Of a DNA stretch of 64,000 nucleotides, positions 22,191 through 36,735 are shown piece after piece. The notes beneath the pieces are model-generated. The model searched no databases, had not been told where the DNA came from, and saw nothing but the letters and a program-made list of their open reading frames with translations. Origin of the DNA: Ulva prolifera (taxonomy: Eukaryota > Chlorophyta > Ulvophyceae > Ulvales > Ulvaceae); the NCBI GenBank assembly GCA_023078555.1, contig CM041198.1, positions 4,602,354 to 4,666,353 of the forward strand, in the 5' to 3' direction. The number at the start of each line of letters is the position of its first letter. Within the stretch, counting starts at the first letter, position 1. Both the position numbers and the translations under genes were made by a program.

Positions 22191-25100
22191 AACATGCAAT
22201 CTCGCCCTAGCAATCTCGCCCTAGCAATCTCGCCCTAGCAATCTCGCCCTAGCAATCTCGCCCTAGCAATCTCGCCCTACACCTTTAAATCTCTCCCGGC
22301 AGGCTGGCACTCCATGTTGAATGCTTAACATGCAATCTCGACCTAGCAATCTCGCCCTAGCAATCTCGCCCTAGCAACCTCGCCCTACACCTTTAAACCT
22401 CTCCCGACAGGCTGGCACTCCATGTTGAATGCTTAACATGCAATCTCGACCTAGCAATCTCGCACTAGCAATCTCGCCCTAGCAATCTCGCCCTACACCT
22501 TTAAATCTCTCCCGACAGGCTGGCACTCCATGTTGAATGCTTAACATGCAATCTCGACCTAGCAATCTCGCCCTAGCAATCTCGCCCTAGCAACCTCGCC
22601 CTACACCTTTAAATCTCGCCCGACAGGCTGGCAGTCCATGTTGAATGCTTAACAGGTTATCTCGACCTAGCGATCTCGCCCTAGCAATCTCGCCCTACAC
22701 CTTTAAATATCTCCCGACAGGCTGGCACTCCATGTTGAATGCTCAAAAGGCAATCTCGACTTGGCATTCTCGCCCTAGCATTCTCGCCCTAGCAATATCG
22801 CCCTAGCAATCTCGCCCTCCACCTTAAAATCTTGCCCGACAGGCTGGCAGTCCATGTTGAATGCTAAACAGGTTATCTCGACCTAGCAATCTCGCCTTAG
22901 CAATCTCGCCCTACACCTCTAAATCACTTCCCGACAGGCTGGCACTCCATGTTGAATGCTTAACATGCAATCTCGCCCTAGCAATCTCGCCCTACACATT
23001 TAAATCACTTCCCGACTGGCTGGCACTCCATGTTGAATGCTTAACATGCAATCTCGACCTAGCGATCTCGCCCTAGCAATATCGCCCTAGCAATCTCGCC
23101 CTACACCTTAAAATCTTGCCCGACAGGCTGGCAGTCCATGTTGAATGCTTAACAGGTTATCTCGACCTAGCGATCTCGCCCTAGCAATCTCGCCCTAGCA
23201 ATCTCGCCCTAGCAACCTCGCCCTAGCAATCTCGCCCTAGCAATCTCGTCCTTGCAATCTCGCCCTACACCTTCAAATCTCTCCCGTTAGGCTGGCACTC
23301 CATGTTGATTGCTCAACATGCAATCTCGCCCTAGCAATCTCGCCCTAGCAATCTCGCCCTAGCAATCTCGCCCTAGCAATCTCGCCCTAGCAATCTCGCC
23401 CTACACCTTTAAATCTCTCCCGGCAGGCTGGCACTCCATGTTGAATGCTTAACATGCAATCTCGACCTAGCAATCTCGCCCTAGCAATCTCGCCCTAGCA
23501 ACCTCGCCCTACACCTTTAAACCTCTCCCGACAGGCTGGCACTCCATGTTGAATGCTTAACATGCAATCTCGACCTAGCAATCTCGCACTAGCAATCTCG
23601 CCCTAGCAATCTCGCCCTACACCTTCAATCTCTCCCGTCAGGCTGGCACTCCATGTTGAATGCTTAACATGCAATCTCGCCCTAGCAATCTCGCCCTAGC
23701 AATCTCGCCCTAGCAATCTCGCCCTAGCAATCTCGCCCTAGCAATCTCGCCCTACACCTTTAAATCTCTCCCGTCAGGCTGGCACTCCATGTTGAATGCT
23801 TAACATGCAATCTCGACCTAGCAATCTCGACCTATCCATCTCGCCCAAGCAATCTCGCCCTAGCAATCTCGCCCTCCACCTTAAAATCTTGCCTGACAGG
23901 CTGGCAGTCCATGTTGAATGCTTAACAGGTTATCTCGACCTAGCAATCTTGCCCTAGCAATCTCGCCCTACACCTTAAATCTCGCCCGACAGGCTGGCAG
24001 TCCATGTTGAATGCTTAACAGGTTATCTCGACCTAGCAATCTCGCCCTAGCAATCTCGCCCTACACCTCTAAATCACTTCCCGACAGGCTGGCACTCCAT
24101 GTTGAATGCTTAACATGCAATCTCGCCCTAGCAATCTCGCCCTACACATTTAAATCACTTCCCGACAGGCTGGCACTCCATGTTGAATGCTTAACATGCA
24201 ATCTCGACCTAGCGATCTCGCCCTAGCAATCTCGCCCTAGCAATCTCGTCCTACACCTTAAAATCTTGCCCGACAGGCTGGCAGCCCATGTTGAATGCTT
24301 AACATGCAATCTCGACCTAGCAATCTCGCACTAGCAATCTCGCCCTAGCAATCTCGCCCTACACCTTCAATCTCTCCCGTCAGGCTGGCACTCCATGTTG
24401 AATGCTTAACATGCAATCTCGCCCTAGCAATCTCGCCCTAGCAATCTCGACCTAGCAATCTCGCACTAGCAATCTCGCCCTAGCAATCTCGCCCTACACC
24501 TTCAATCTCTCCCGTCAGGCTGGCACTCCATGTTGAATGCTTAACATGCAATCTCGCCCTAGCAATCTCGCCCTAGCAATCTCGCCCTAGCAATCTCGCC
24601 CTAGCAATCTCGCCCTAGCAATCTCGCCCTAGCAATCTCGCCCTACACCTTTAAATCTCTCCCGTCAGGCTGGCACTCCATGTTGAATGCTTAACATGCA
24701 ATCTCGCCCTAGCAATCTCGCCCTAGCAATCTCGCCCTAGCAATCTCGCCCTACACCTTTAAATCTCTCCCGGCAGGCTGGCACTCCATGTTGAATGCTT
24801 AACATGCAATCTCGCCCTAGCAATCTCGCCCTAGCAATCTCGCCCTAGCAATCTCGCCCTACACCTTTAAATCTCTCCCGGCAGGCTGGCACTCCATGTT
24901 GAATGCTTAACATGCAATCTCGACCTATCAATCTCGCCCTAGCAATCTCGCCCTAGCAACCTCGCCCTACACCTTTAAACCTCTCCCGACAGGCTGGCAC
25001 TCCATGTTGAATGCTTAACATGCAATCTCGACCTATCAATCTCGCCCTAGCAATCTCGCCCTAGCAACCTCGCCCTACACCTTTAAACCTCTCCCGACAG

Positions 25101-25972
25101 GCTGGCACTCCATGTTGAATGCTTAACATGCAATCTCGACCTAGCAATCTCGCACTAGCAATCTCGCCCTAGCAATCTCGTCCTAGCAATCTCGCCCTAC
25201 ACCTTCAAATCTCTCCCGTTAGGCTGGCACTCCATGTTGAATGCTTAACATGCAATCTCGCCCTAGCAATCTCGCCCTAGCAATCTCGCCCTAGCAATCT
25301 CGCCCTACACCTTTAAATCTCTCCCGGCAGGCTGGCACTCCATGTTGAATGCTTAACATGCAATCTCGACCTATCAATCTCGCCCTAGCAATCTCGCCCT
25401 AGCAACCTCGCCCTACACCTTTAAACCTCTCCCGACAGGCTGGCACTCCATGTTGAATGCTTAACATGCAATCTCGACCTAGCAATCTCGCACTAGCAAT
25501 CTCGCCCTAGCAATCTCGCCCTACACCTTCAATCTCTCCCGTCAGGCTGGCACTCCATGTTGAATGCTTAACATGCAATCTCGCCCTAGCAATCTCGCCC
25601 TAGCAATCTCGCCCTAGCAATCTCGCCCTAGCAATCTCGCCCTAGCAATCTCGCCCTACACCTTTAAATCTCTCCCGTCAGGCTGGCACTCCATGTTGAA
25701 TGCTTAACATGCAATCTCGACCTAGCAATCTCGACCTATCCATCTCGCCCAAGCAATCTCGCCCTACACCTTTAAATCTCGCCCGACAGGCTGGCAGTCC
25801 ATGTTGAATGCTCAACATGCAATCTCGACCTAGCAATCTCGCCCTAGCAATCTCGCCCAACACCTTTAAATCTCGCCCGACAGGCTGGCAGTCCATGTTG
25901 AATGCTTAACAGGTTATCTCGACCTAGCGATCTCGCCCTAGCAATCTCGCCCTAGCAATCTCGCCCTAGCAA
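22191..25972. repeat. HOR superblock T, copy 2
   Basis: Partner of 14081-17862. At 25973 it continues into gcaacctc and gtcctt (A') units, where copy 1 continues into plain units at 17863. Confidence 0.86.
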
Positions 25973-28550
25973 CCTCGCCCTAGCAATCTCGCCCTAGCAA
26001 TCTCGTCCTTGCAATCTCGCCCTACACCTTCAAATCTCTCCCGTTAGGCTGGCACTCCATGTTGATTGCTCAACATGCAATCTCGCCCTAGCAATCTCGC
26101 CCTAGCAATCTCGCCCTAGCAATCTCGCCCTAGCAATCTCGCCCTAGCAATCTCGCCCTACACCTTTAAATCTCTCCCGGCAGGCTGGCACTCCATGTTG
26201 AATGCTTAACATGCAATCTCGACCTAGCGATCTCGCCCTAGCAATATCGCCCTAGCAATCTCGCCCTACACCTTAAAATCTTGCCCGACAGGCTGGCAGT
26301 CCATGTTGAATGCTTAACAGGTTATCTCGACCTAGCGATCTCGCCCTAGCAATCTCGCCCTAGCAATCTCGCCCTAGCAACCTCGCCCTAGCAATCTCGC
26401 CCTAGCAATCTCGTCCTTGCAATCTCGCCCTACACCTTCAAATCTCTCCCGTTAGGCTGGCACTCCATGTTGATTGCTCAACATGCAATCTCGCCCTAGC
26501 AATCTCGCCCTAGCAATCTCGCCCTAGCAATCTCGCCCTAGCAATCTCGCCCTACACCTTTAAATCTCTCCCGGCAGGCTGGCACTCCATGTTGAATGCT
26601 TAACATGCAATCTCGACCTAGCAATCTCGCCCTAGCAATCTCGCCCTAGCAACCTCGCCCTACACCTTTAAACCTCTCCCGACAGGCTGGCACTCCATGT
26701 TGAATGCTTAACATGCAATCTCGACCTAGCAATCTCGCACTAGCAATCTCGCCCTAGCAATCTCGCCCTACACCTTCAATCTCTCCCGTCAGGCTGGCAC
26801 TCCATGTTGAATGCTTAACATGCAATCTCGCCCTAGCAATCTCGCCCTAGCAATCTCGCCCTAGCAATCTCGCCCTAGCAATCTCGCCCTAGCAATCTCG
26901 CCCTACACCTTTAAATCTCTCCCGTCAGGCTGGCACTCCATGTTGAATGCTTAACATGCAATCTCGACCTAGCAATCTCGACCTATCCATCTCGCCCAAG
27001 CAATCTCGCCCTAGCAATCTCGCCCTCCACCTTAAAATCTTGCCCGACAGGCTGGCAGTCCATGTTGAATGCTTAACAGGTTATCTCGACCTAGCAATCT
27101 TGCCCTAGCAATCTCGCCCTACACCTTAAATCTCGCCCGACAGGCTGGCAGTCCATGTTGAATGCTTAACAGGTTATCTCGACCTAGCAATCTCGCCCTA
27201 GCAATCTCGCCCTACACCTCTAAATCACTTCCCGACAGGCTGGCACTCCATGTTGAATGCTTAACATGCAATCTCGCCCTAGCAATCTCGCCCTACACAT
27301 TTAAATCACTTCCCGACAGGCTGGCACTCCATGTTGAATGCTTAACATGCAATCTCGACCTAGCGATCTCGCCCTAGCAATCTCGCCCTAGCAATCTCGT
27401 CCTACACCTTAAAATCTTGCCCGACAGGCTGGCAGCCCATGTTGAATGCTTAACATGCAATCTCGACCTATCAATCTCGCCCTAGCAATCTCGCCCTAGC
27501 AACCTCGCCCTACACCTTTAAACCTCTCCCGACAGGCTGGCACTCCATGTTGAATGCTTAACATGCAATCTCGACCTATCAATCTCGCCCTAGCAATCTC
27601 GCCCTAGCAACCTCGCCCTACACCTTTAAACCTCTCCCGACAGGCTGGCACTCCATGTTGAATGCTTAACATGCAATCTCGACCTAGCAATCTCGCACTA
27701 GCAATCTCGCCCTAGCAATCTCGTCCTAGCAATCTCGCCCTACACCTTCAAATCTCTCCCGTTAGGCTGGCACTCCATGTTGAATGCTTAACATGCAATC
27801 TCGCCCTAGCAATCTCGCCCTAGCAATCTCGCCCTAGCAATCTCGCCCTACACCTTTAAATCTCTCCCGGCAGGCTGGCACTCCATGTTGAATGCTTAAC
27901 ATGCAATCTCGACCTATCAATCTCGCCCTAGCAATCTCGCCCTAGCAACCTCGCCCTACACCTTTAAACCTCTCCCGACAGGCTGGCACTCCATGTTGAA
28001 TGCTTAACATGCAATCTCGACCTATCAATCTCGCCCTAGCAATCTCGCCCTAGCAACCTCGCCCTACACCTTTAAACCTCTCCCGACAGGCTGGCACTCC
28101 ATGTTGAATGCTTAACATGCAATCTCGACCTAGCAATCTCGCACTAGCAATCTCGCCCTAGCAATCTCGTCCTAGCAATCTCGCCCTACACCTTCAAATC
28201 TCTCCCGTTAGGCTGGCACTCCATGTTGAATGCTTAACATGCAATCTCGCCCTAGCAATCTCGCCCTAGCAATCTCGCCCTAGCAATCTCGCCCTACACC
28301 TTTAAATCTCTCCCGGCAGGCTGGCACTCCATGTTGAATGCTTAACATGCAATCTCGACCTATCAATCTCGCCCTAGCAATCTCGCCCTAGCAACCTCGC
28401 CCTACACCTTTAAACCTCTCCCGACAGGCTGGCACTCCATGTTGAATGCTCAACATGCAATCTCGACCTAGCAATCTCGCCCTAGCAATCTCGCCCAACA
28501 CCTTTAAATCTCGCCCGACAGGCTGGCAGTCCATGTTGAATGCTTAACAG
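25913..28550. repeat. 2.6-kb HOR, copy alpha (2638 bp)
   Basis: Runs from just after an H linker to the next H linker. Order: A', B(6), J', A', B(5), N, L, M, J, P, K, C, J, N, N, A, B, N, N, A, B, N, H. The N-N-A-B set is present twice, which sets this copy apart from beta. Confidence 0.83.
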
Positions 28551-31093
28551 GTTATCTCGACCTAGCGATCTCGCCCTAGCAATCTCGCCCTAGCAATCTC
28601 GCCCTAGCAACCTCGCCCTAGCAATCTCGCCCTAGCAATCTCGTCCTTGCAATCTCGCCCTACACCTTCAAATCTCTCCCGTTAGGCTGGCACTCCATGT
28701 TGATTGCTCAACATGCAATCTCGCCCTAGCAATCTCGCCCTAGCAATCTCGCCCTAGCAATCTCGCCCTAGCAATCTCGCCCTACACCTTTAAATCTCTC
28801 CCGGCAGGCTGGCACTCCATGTTGAATGCTTAACATGCAATCTCGACCTAGCGATCTCGCCCTAGCAATATCGCCCTAGCAATCTCGCCCTACACCTTAA
28901 AATCTTGCCCGACAGGCTGGCAGTCCATGTTGAATGCTTAACAGGTTATCTCGACCTAGCGATCTCGCCCTAGCAATCTCGCCCTAGCAATCTCGCCCTA
29001 GCAACCTCGCCCTAGCAATCTCGCCCTAGCAATCTCGTCCTTGCAATCTCGCCCTACACCTTCAAATCTCTCCCGTTAGGCTGGCACTCCATGTTGATTG
29101 CTCAACATGCAATCTCGCCCTAGCAATCTCGCCCTAGCAATCTCGCCCTAGCAATCTCGCCCTAGCAATCTCGCCCTAGCAATCTCGCCCTACACCTTTA
29201 AATCTCTCCCGGCAGGCTGGCACTCCATGTTGAATGCTTAACATGCAATCTCGACCTAGCAATCTCGCCCTAGCAATCTCGCCCTAGCAACCTCGCCCTA
29301 CACCTTTAAACCTCTCCCGACAGGCTGGCACTCCATGTTGAATGCTTAACATGCAATCTCGACCTAGCAATCTCGCACTAGCAATCTCGCCCTAGCAATC
29401 TCGCCCTACACCTTCAATCTCTCCCGTCAGGCTGGCACTCCATGTTGAATGCTTAACATGCAATCTCGCCCTAGCAATCTCGCCCTAGCAATCTCGCCCT
29501 AGCAATCTCGCCCTAGCAATCTCGCCCTAGCAATCTCGCCCTACACCTTTAAATCTCTCCCGTCAGGCTGGCACTCCATGTTGAATGCTTAACATGCAAT
29601 CTCGACCTAGCAATCTCGACCTATCCATCTCGCCCAAGCAATCTCGCCCTAGCAATCTCGCCCTCCACCTTAAAATCTTGCCCGACAGGCTGGCAGTCCA
29701 TGTTGAATGCTTAACAGGTTATCTCGACCTAGCAATCTTGCCCTAGCAATCTCGCCCTACACCTTAAATCTCGCCCGACAGGCTGGCAGTCCATGTTGAA
29801 TGCTTAACAGGTTATCTCGACCTAGCAATCTCGCCCTAGCAATCTCGCCCTACACCTCTAAATCACTTCCCGACAGGCTGGCACTCCATGTTGAATGCTT
29901 AACATGCAATCTCGCCCTAGCAATCTCGCCCTACACATTTAAATCACTTCCCGACAGGCTGGCACTCCATGTTGAATGCTTAACATGCAATCTCGACCTA
30001 GCGATCTCGCCCTAGCAATCTCGCCCTAGCAATCTCGTCCTACACCTTAAAATCTTGCCCGACAGGCTGGCAGCCCATGTTGAATGCTTAACATGCAATC
30101 TCGACCTATCAATCTCGCCCTAGCAATCTCGCCCTAGCAACCTCGCCCTACACCTTTAAACCTCTCCCGACAGGCTGGCACTCCATGTTGAATGCTTAAC
30201 ATGCAATCTCGACCTATCAATCTCGCCCTAGCAATCTCGCCCTAGCAACCTCGCCCTACACCTTTAAACCTCTCCCGACAGGCTGGCACTCCATGTTGAA
30301 TGCTTAACATGCAATCTCGACCTAGCAATCTCGCACTAGCAATCTCGCCCTAGCAATCTCGTCCTAGCAATCTCGCCCTACACCTTCAAATCTCTCCCGT
30401 TAGGCTGGCACTCCATGTTGAATGCTTAACATGCAATCTCGCCCTAGCAATCTCGCCCTAGCAATCTCGCCCTAGCAATCTCGCCCTACACCTTTAAATC
30501 TCTCCCGGCAGGCTGGCACTCCATGTTGAATGCTTAACATGCAATCTCGACCTATCAATCTCGCCCTAGCAATCTCGCCCTAGCAACCTCGCCCTACACC
30601 TTTAAACCTCTCCCGACAGGCTGGCACTCCATGTTGAATGCTCAACATGCAATCTCGACCTAGCAATCTCGCACTAGCAATCTCGCCCTAGCAATCTCGC
30701 CCTACACCTTCAATCTCTCCCGTCAGGCTGGCACTCCATGTTGAATGCTTAACATGCAATCTCGCCCTAGCAATCTCGCCCTAGCAATCTCGCCCTAGCA
30801 ATCTCGCCCTAGCAATCTCGCCCTAGCAATCTCGCCCTACACCTTTAAATCTCTCCCGTCAGGCTGGCACTCCATGTTGAATGCTTAACATGCAATCTCG
30901 ACCTAGCAATCTCGACCTATCCATCTCGCCCAAGCAATCTCGCCCTACACCTTTAAATCTCGCCCGACAGGCTGGCAGTCCATGTTGAATGCTCAACATG
31001 CAATCTCGACCTAGCAATCTCGCCCTAGCAATCTCGCCCAACACCTTTAAATCTCGCCCGACAGGCTGGCAGTCCATGTTGAATGCTTAACAG
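28551..31093. repeat. 2.6-kb HOR, copy beta (2543 bp)
   Basis: Same opening as alpha (A', B(5), J', A', B(6), N, L, M, J, P, K, C, J) but with a single N-N-A-B-N set followed by L, M, H, H. The B runs are 5 then 6 units, the reverse of alpha. Confidence 0.83.
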
Positions 31094-34000
31094 GTTATCT
31101 CGACCTAGCGATCTCGCCCTAGCAATCTCGCCCTAGCAATCTCGCCCTAGCAACCTCGCCCTAGCAATCTCGCCCTAGCAATCTCGTCCTTGCAATCTCG
31201 CCCTACACCTTCAAATCTCTCCCGTTAGGCTGGCACTCCATGTTGATTGCTCAACATGCAATCTCGCCCTAGCAATCTCGCCCTAGCAATCTCGCCCTAG
31301 CAATCTCGCCCTAGCAATCTCGCCCTAGCAATCTCGCCCTACACCTTTAAATCTCTCCCGGCAGGCTGGCACTCCATGTTGAATGCTTAACATGCAATCT
31401 CGACCTAGCGATCTCGCCCTAGCAATATCGCCCTAGCAATCTCGCCCTACACCTTAAAATCTTGCCCGACAGGCTGGCAGTCCATGTTGAATGCTTAACA
31501 GGTTATCTCGACCTAGCGATCTCGCCCTAGCAATCTCGCCCTAGCAATCTCGCCCTAGCAACCTCGCCCTAGCAATCTCGCCCTAGCAATCTCGTCCTTG
31601 CAATCTCGCCCTACACCTTCAAATCTCTCCCGTTAGGCTGGCACTCCATGTTGATTGCTCAACATGCAATCTCGCCCTAGCAATCTCGCCCTAGCAATCT
31701 CGCCCTAGCAATCTCGCCCTAGCAATCTCGCCCTAGCAATCTCGCCCTACACCTTTAAATCTCTCCCGGCAGGCTGGCACTCCATGTTGAATGCTTAACA
31801 TGCAATCTCGACCTAGCAATCTCGCCCTAGCAATCTCGCCCTAGCAACCTCGCCCTACACCTTTAAACCTCTCCCGACAGGCTGGCACTTCATGTTGAAT
31901 GCTTAACATGCAATCTCGACCTAGCAATCTCGCACTAGCAATCTCGCCCTAGCAATCTCGCCCTACACCTTCAATCTCTCCCGTCAGGCTGGCACTCCAT
32001 GTTGAATGCTTAACATGCAATCTCGCCGTAGCAATCTCGCCCTAGCAATCTCGCCCTAGCAATCTCGCCCTAGCAATCTCGCCCTAGCAATCTCGCCCTA
32101 GCAATCTCGCCCTAGCAATCTCGCCCTACACCTTTAAATCTCTCCCGTCAGGCTGGCACTCCATGTTGAATGCTTAACATGCAATCTCGACCTAGCAATC
32201 TCGACCTATCCATCTCGCCCAAGCAATCTCGCCCTAGCAATCTCGCCCTCCACCTTAAAATCTTGCCCGACAGGCTGGCAGTCCATGTTGAATGCTTAAC
32301 AGGTTATCTCGACCTAGCAATCTTGCCCTAGCAATCTCGCCCTACACCTTAAATCTCGCCCGACAGGCTGGCAGTCCATGTTGAATGCTTAACAGGTTAT
32401 CTCGACCTAGCAATCTCGCCCTAGCAATCTCGCCCTACACCTCTAAATCACTTCCCGACAGGCTGGCACTCCATGTTGAATGCTTAACATGCAATCTCGC
32501 CCTAGCAATCTCGCCCTACACATTTAAATCACTTCCCGACAGGCTGGCACTCCATGTTGAATGCTTAACATGCAATCTCGACCTAGCGATCTCGCCCTAG
32601 CAATCTCGCCCTAGCAATCTCGTCCTACACCTTAAAATCTTGCCCGACAGGCTGGCAGCCCATGTTGAATGCTTAACATGCAATCTCGACCTAGCAATCT
32701 CGCACTAGCAATCTCGCCCTAGCAATCTCGCCCTACACCTTCAATCTCTCCCGTCAGGCTGGCACTCCATGTTGAATGCTTAACATGCAATCTCGCCCTA
32801 GCAATCTCGCCCTAGCAATCTCGACCTAGCAATCTCGCACTAGCAATCTCGCCCTAGCAATCTCGCCCTACACCTTCAATCTCTCCCGTCAGGCTGGCAC
32901 TCCATGTTGAATGCTTAACATGCAATCTCGCCCTAGCAATCTCGCCCTAGCAATCTCGCCCTAGCAATCTCGCCCTAGCAATCTCGCCCTAGCAATCTCG
33001 CCCTACACCTTTAAATCTCTCCCGTCAGGCTGGCACTCCATGTTGAATGCTTAACATGCAATCTCGCCCTAGCAATCTCGCCCTAGCAATCTCGCCCTAG
33101 CAATCTCGCCCTACACCTTTAAATCTCTCCCGGCAGGCTGGCACTCCATGTTGAATGCTTAACATGCAATCTCGCCCTAGCAATCTCGCCCTAGCAATCT
33201 CGCCCTAGCAATCTCGCCCTACACCTTTAAATCTCTCCCGGCAGGCTGGCACTCCATGTTGAATGCTTAACATGCAATCTCGACCTATCAATCTCGCCCT
33301 AGCAATCTCGCCCTAGCAACCTCGCCCTACACCTTTAAACCTCTCCCGACAGGCTGGCACTCCATGTTGAATGCTTAACATGCAATCTCGACCTATCAAT
33401 CTCGCCCTAGCAATCTCGCCCTAGCAACCTCGCCCTACACCTTTAAACCTCTCCCGACAGGCTGGCACTCCATGTTGAATGCTTAACATGCAATCTCGAC
33501 CTAGCAATCTCGCACTAGCAATCTCGCCCTAGCAATCTCGTCCTAGCAATCTCGCCCTACACCTTCAAATCTCTCCCGTTAGGCTGGCACTCCATGTTGA
33601 ATGCTTAACATGCAATCTCGCCCTAGCAATCTCGCCCTAGCAATCTCGCCCTAGCAATCTCGCCCTACACCTTTAAATCTCTCCCGGCAGGCTGGCACTC
33701 CATGTTGAATGCTTAACATGCAATCTCGACCTATCAATCTCGCCCTAGCAATCTCGCCCTAGCAACCTCGCCCTACACCTTTAAACCTCTCCCGACAGGC
33801 TGGCACTCCATGTTGAATGCTTAACATGCAATCTCGACCTAGCAATCTCGCACTAGCAATCTCGCCCTAGCAATCTCGCCCTACACCTTCAATCTCTCCC
33901 GTCAGGCTGGCACTCCATGTTGAATGCTTAACATGCAATCTCGCCCTAGCAATCTCGCCCTAGCAATCTCGCCCTAGCAATCTCGCCCTAGCAATCTCGC

Positions 34001-34258
34001 CCTACACCTTTAAATCTCTCCCGTCAGGCTGGCACTCCATGTTGAATGCTTAACATGCAATCTCGACCTAGCAATCTCGACCTATCCATCTCGCCCAAGC
34101 AATCTCGCCCTACACCTTTAAATCTCGCCCGACAGGCTGGCAGTCCATGTTGAATGCTCAACATGCAATCTCGACCTAGCAATCTCGCCCTAGCAATCTC
34201 GCCCAACACCTTTAAATCTCGCCCGACAGGCTGGCAGTCCATGTTGAATGCTCAATAT
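31094..34258. repeat. 2.6-kb-type HOR, copy gamma (expanded, 3165 bp)
   Basis: Same opening with both B runs at 6 units, then an eight-unit M run (32017-32128, with a gcaatctcgccgta first unit). The J linker is followed by L, a gacc/gcac run, L, M, B, B, N, N, A, B, N, L, M, H, H, the order of superblock T. A private change is ggcacttcatg at about 31888. It ends gctcaatat. Confidence 0.82.
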
Positions 34259-36735
34259 GCAATCTCGACCTAGCAATCTCGCCCTAGCAATCTCGCCCTA
34301 CACCTTTAAATCTCGCCCGACAGGCTGGCAGTCCATGTTGAATGCTTAACATGCAATCTCGCCCTAGCAATCTCGCCCTACACCTTTAAATCACTTCCCG
34401 ACAGGCTGGCACTCCATGTTGAATGCTTAACATGCAATCTCGACCTAGCAATCTCGCCCTAGCAATCTCGCCCTAGCAATCTCGCCCTAGCAACCTCGCC
34501 CTAGCAATCTCGCCCTAGCAATCTCGTCCTAGCAATCTCGCCCTACACCTTTAAATCTCTCCCGTTAGGCTGGCACTCCATGTTGAATGCTTAACATGCA
34601 ATCTCGACCTAGCAATCTCGCACTAGCAATCTCGCCCTAGCAATCTCGCCCTACACCTTCAATCTCTCCCGTCAGGCTGGCACTCCATGTTGAATGCTTA
34701 ACATGCAATCTCGCCCTAGCAATCTCGCCCTAGCAATCTCGCCCTAGCAATCTCGCCCAAGCAATCTCGCCCTACACCTTTAAATCTCGCCCGACAGGCT
34801 GGCAGTCCATGTTGAATGCTCAACATGCAATCTCGACCTAGCAATCTCGCCCTAGCAATCTCGCCCAACACCTTTAAATCTCGCCCGACAGGCTGGCAGT
34901 CCATGTTGAATGCTCAATATGCAATCTCGACCTAGCAATCTCGCCCTAGCAATCTCGCCCTACACCTTTAAATCTCGCCCGACAGGCTGGCACTCCATGT
35001 TGAATGCTTAACATGCAATCTCGACCTAGCGATCTCGCCCTAGCAATCTCGCCCTACCAATCTCGCCCTACACCTTTAAATCTCGCCCGACAGGCTGGCA
35101 GTCCATGTTGAATGCTTAACAGGTTATCTCAACCTAGCAATCTCGCCCTAGCAATCTCGCCCTACACCTCTAAATCACTTCCCGACAGGCTGGCACTCCA
35201 TGTTGAATGCTTAACATGCAATCTCGCCCTAGCAATCTCGCCCTACACATTTAAATCACTTCCCGACAGGCTGGCACTCCATGTTGAATGCTTAACATGC
35301 AATCTCGACCTAGCGATCTCGCCCTAGCAATCTCGCCCTACCAATCTCGCCCAACACCTTTAAATCTCGCCCGATAGGCTGGCAGTCCATGTTGAATGCT
35401 CAACATGCAATCTCGACCTAGCAATCTCGCCCTAGCAATCTCGCCCAACACCTTTAAATCTCGCCCGACAGGCTGGCAGTCCATGTTGAATGCTCAACAT
35501 GCAATCTCGACCTAGCAATCTCGCCCTAGCAATCTCGCCCTACACCTTTAAATCTCGCCCGACATGCTGGCAGTCCATGTTGAATGCTTAACATGCAATC
35601 TCGCCCTAGCAATCTCGCCCTACACCTTTAAATCACTTCCCGACAGGCTGGCACTCCATGTTGAATGCTTAACATGCAATCTCGACCTAGCGATCTCGAC
35701 CTAGCAATCTCGCCCTAGCAATCTCGCCCTACACCTTTAAATCTCGCCCGACAGGCTGGCAGTCCATGTTGAATGCTTAACATGTTATCTCGACCTAGCG
35801 ATCTCGCCCTAGCAATCTCGCCCTACACCTTTAAATATCTCCCGACAGGCTGGCACTCCATGTTGAATGCTCAACAGGCAATCTCGACTTGGCATTCTCG
35901 CCCTAGCATTCTCGCCCTAGCAATATCGCCCTAGCAATCTCGCCCTCCACCTTAAAATCTTGCCCGACAGGCTGGCAGTCCATGTTGAATGCTTAACAGG
36001 TTATCTCGACCTAGCAATCTTGCCCTAGCAATCTCGCCCTACACCTTAAATCTCGCCCGACAGGCTGGCAGTCCATGTTGAATGCTGAACAGGTTATCTC
36101 GACCTAGCAATCTCGCCTTAGCAATCTCGCCCTACACCTCTAAATCACTTCCCGACAGGCTGGCACTCCATGTTGAATGCTTAACATGCAATCTCGCCCT
36201 AGCAATCTCGCCCTACACATTTAAATCACTTCCCGACTGGCTGGCACTCCATGTTGAATGCTTAACATGCAATCTCGACCTAGCGATCTCGCCCTAGCAA
36301 TATCGCCCTAGCAATCTCGCCCTACACCTTAAAATCTTGCCCGACAGGCTGGCAGTCCATGTTGAATGCTTAACAGGTTATCTCGACCTAGCGATCTCGC
36401 CCTAGCAATCTCGCCCTAGCAATCTCGCCCTAGCAACCTCGCCCTAGCAATCTCGCCCTAGCAATCTCGTCCTTGCAATCTCGCCCTACACCTTCAAATC
36501 TCTCCCGTTAGGCTGGCACTCCATGTTGATTGCTTAACATGCAATCTCGCCCTAGCAATCTCGCCCTAGCAATCTCGCCCTAGCAATCTCGCCCTACACC
36601 TTTAAATCTCTCCCGGCAGGCTGGCACTCCATGTTGAATGCTTAACATGCAATCTCGACCTAGCAATCTCGCCCTAGCAATCTCGCCCTAGCAACCTCGC
36701 CCTACACCTTTAAACCTCTCCCGACAGGCTGGCAC
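34259..36735. repeat. Mosaic region joining R-type and mixed modules
   Basis: Holds two copies of a short H-H-type segment 692 bp apart (34024 and 34716 anchors), then D, E-like, F, G, H, I, J, P, K, C', J', A', B(4), N. The unit ctcaacctag near 35128 shows a CpG-to-CpA change not seen in other K modules. D-F-G-H modules here resemble the R domain but lack the ctggccc of E. Confidence 0.75.
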
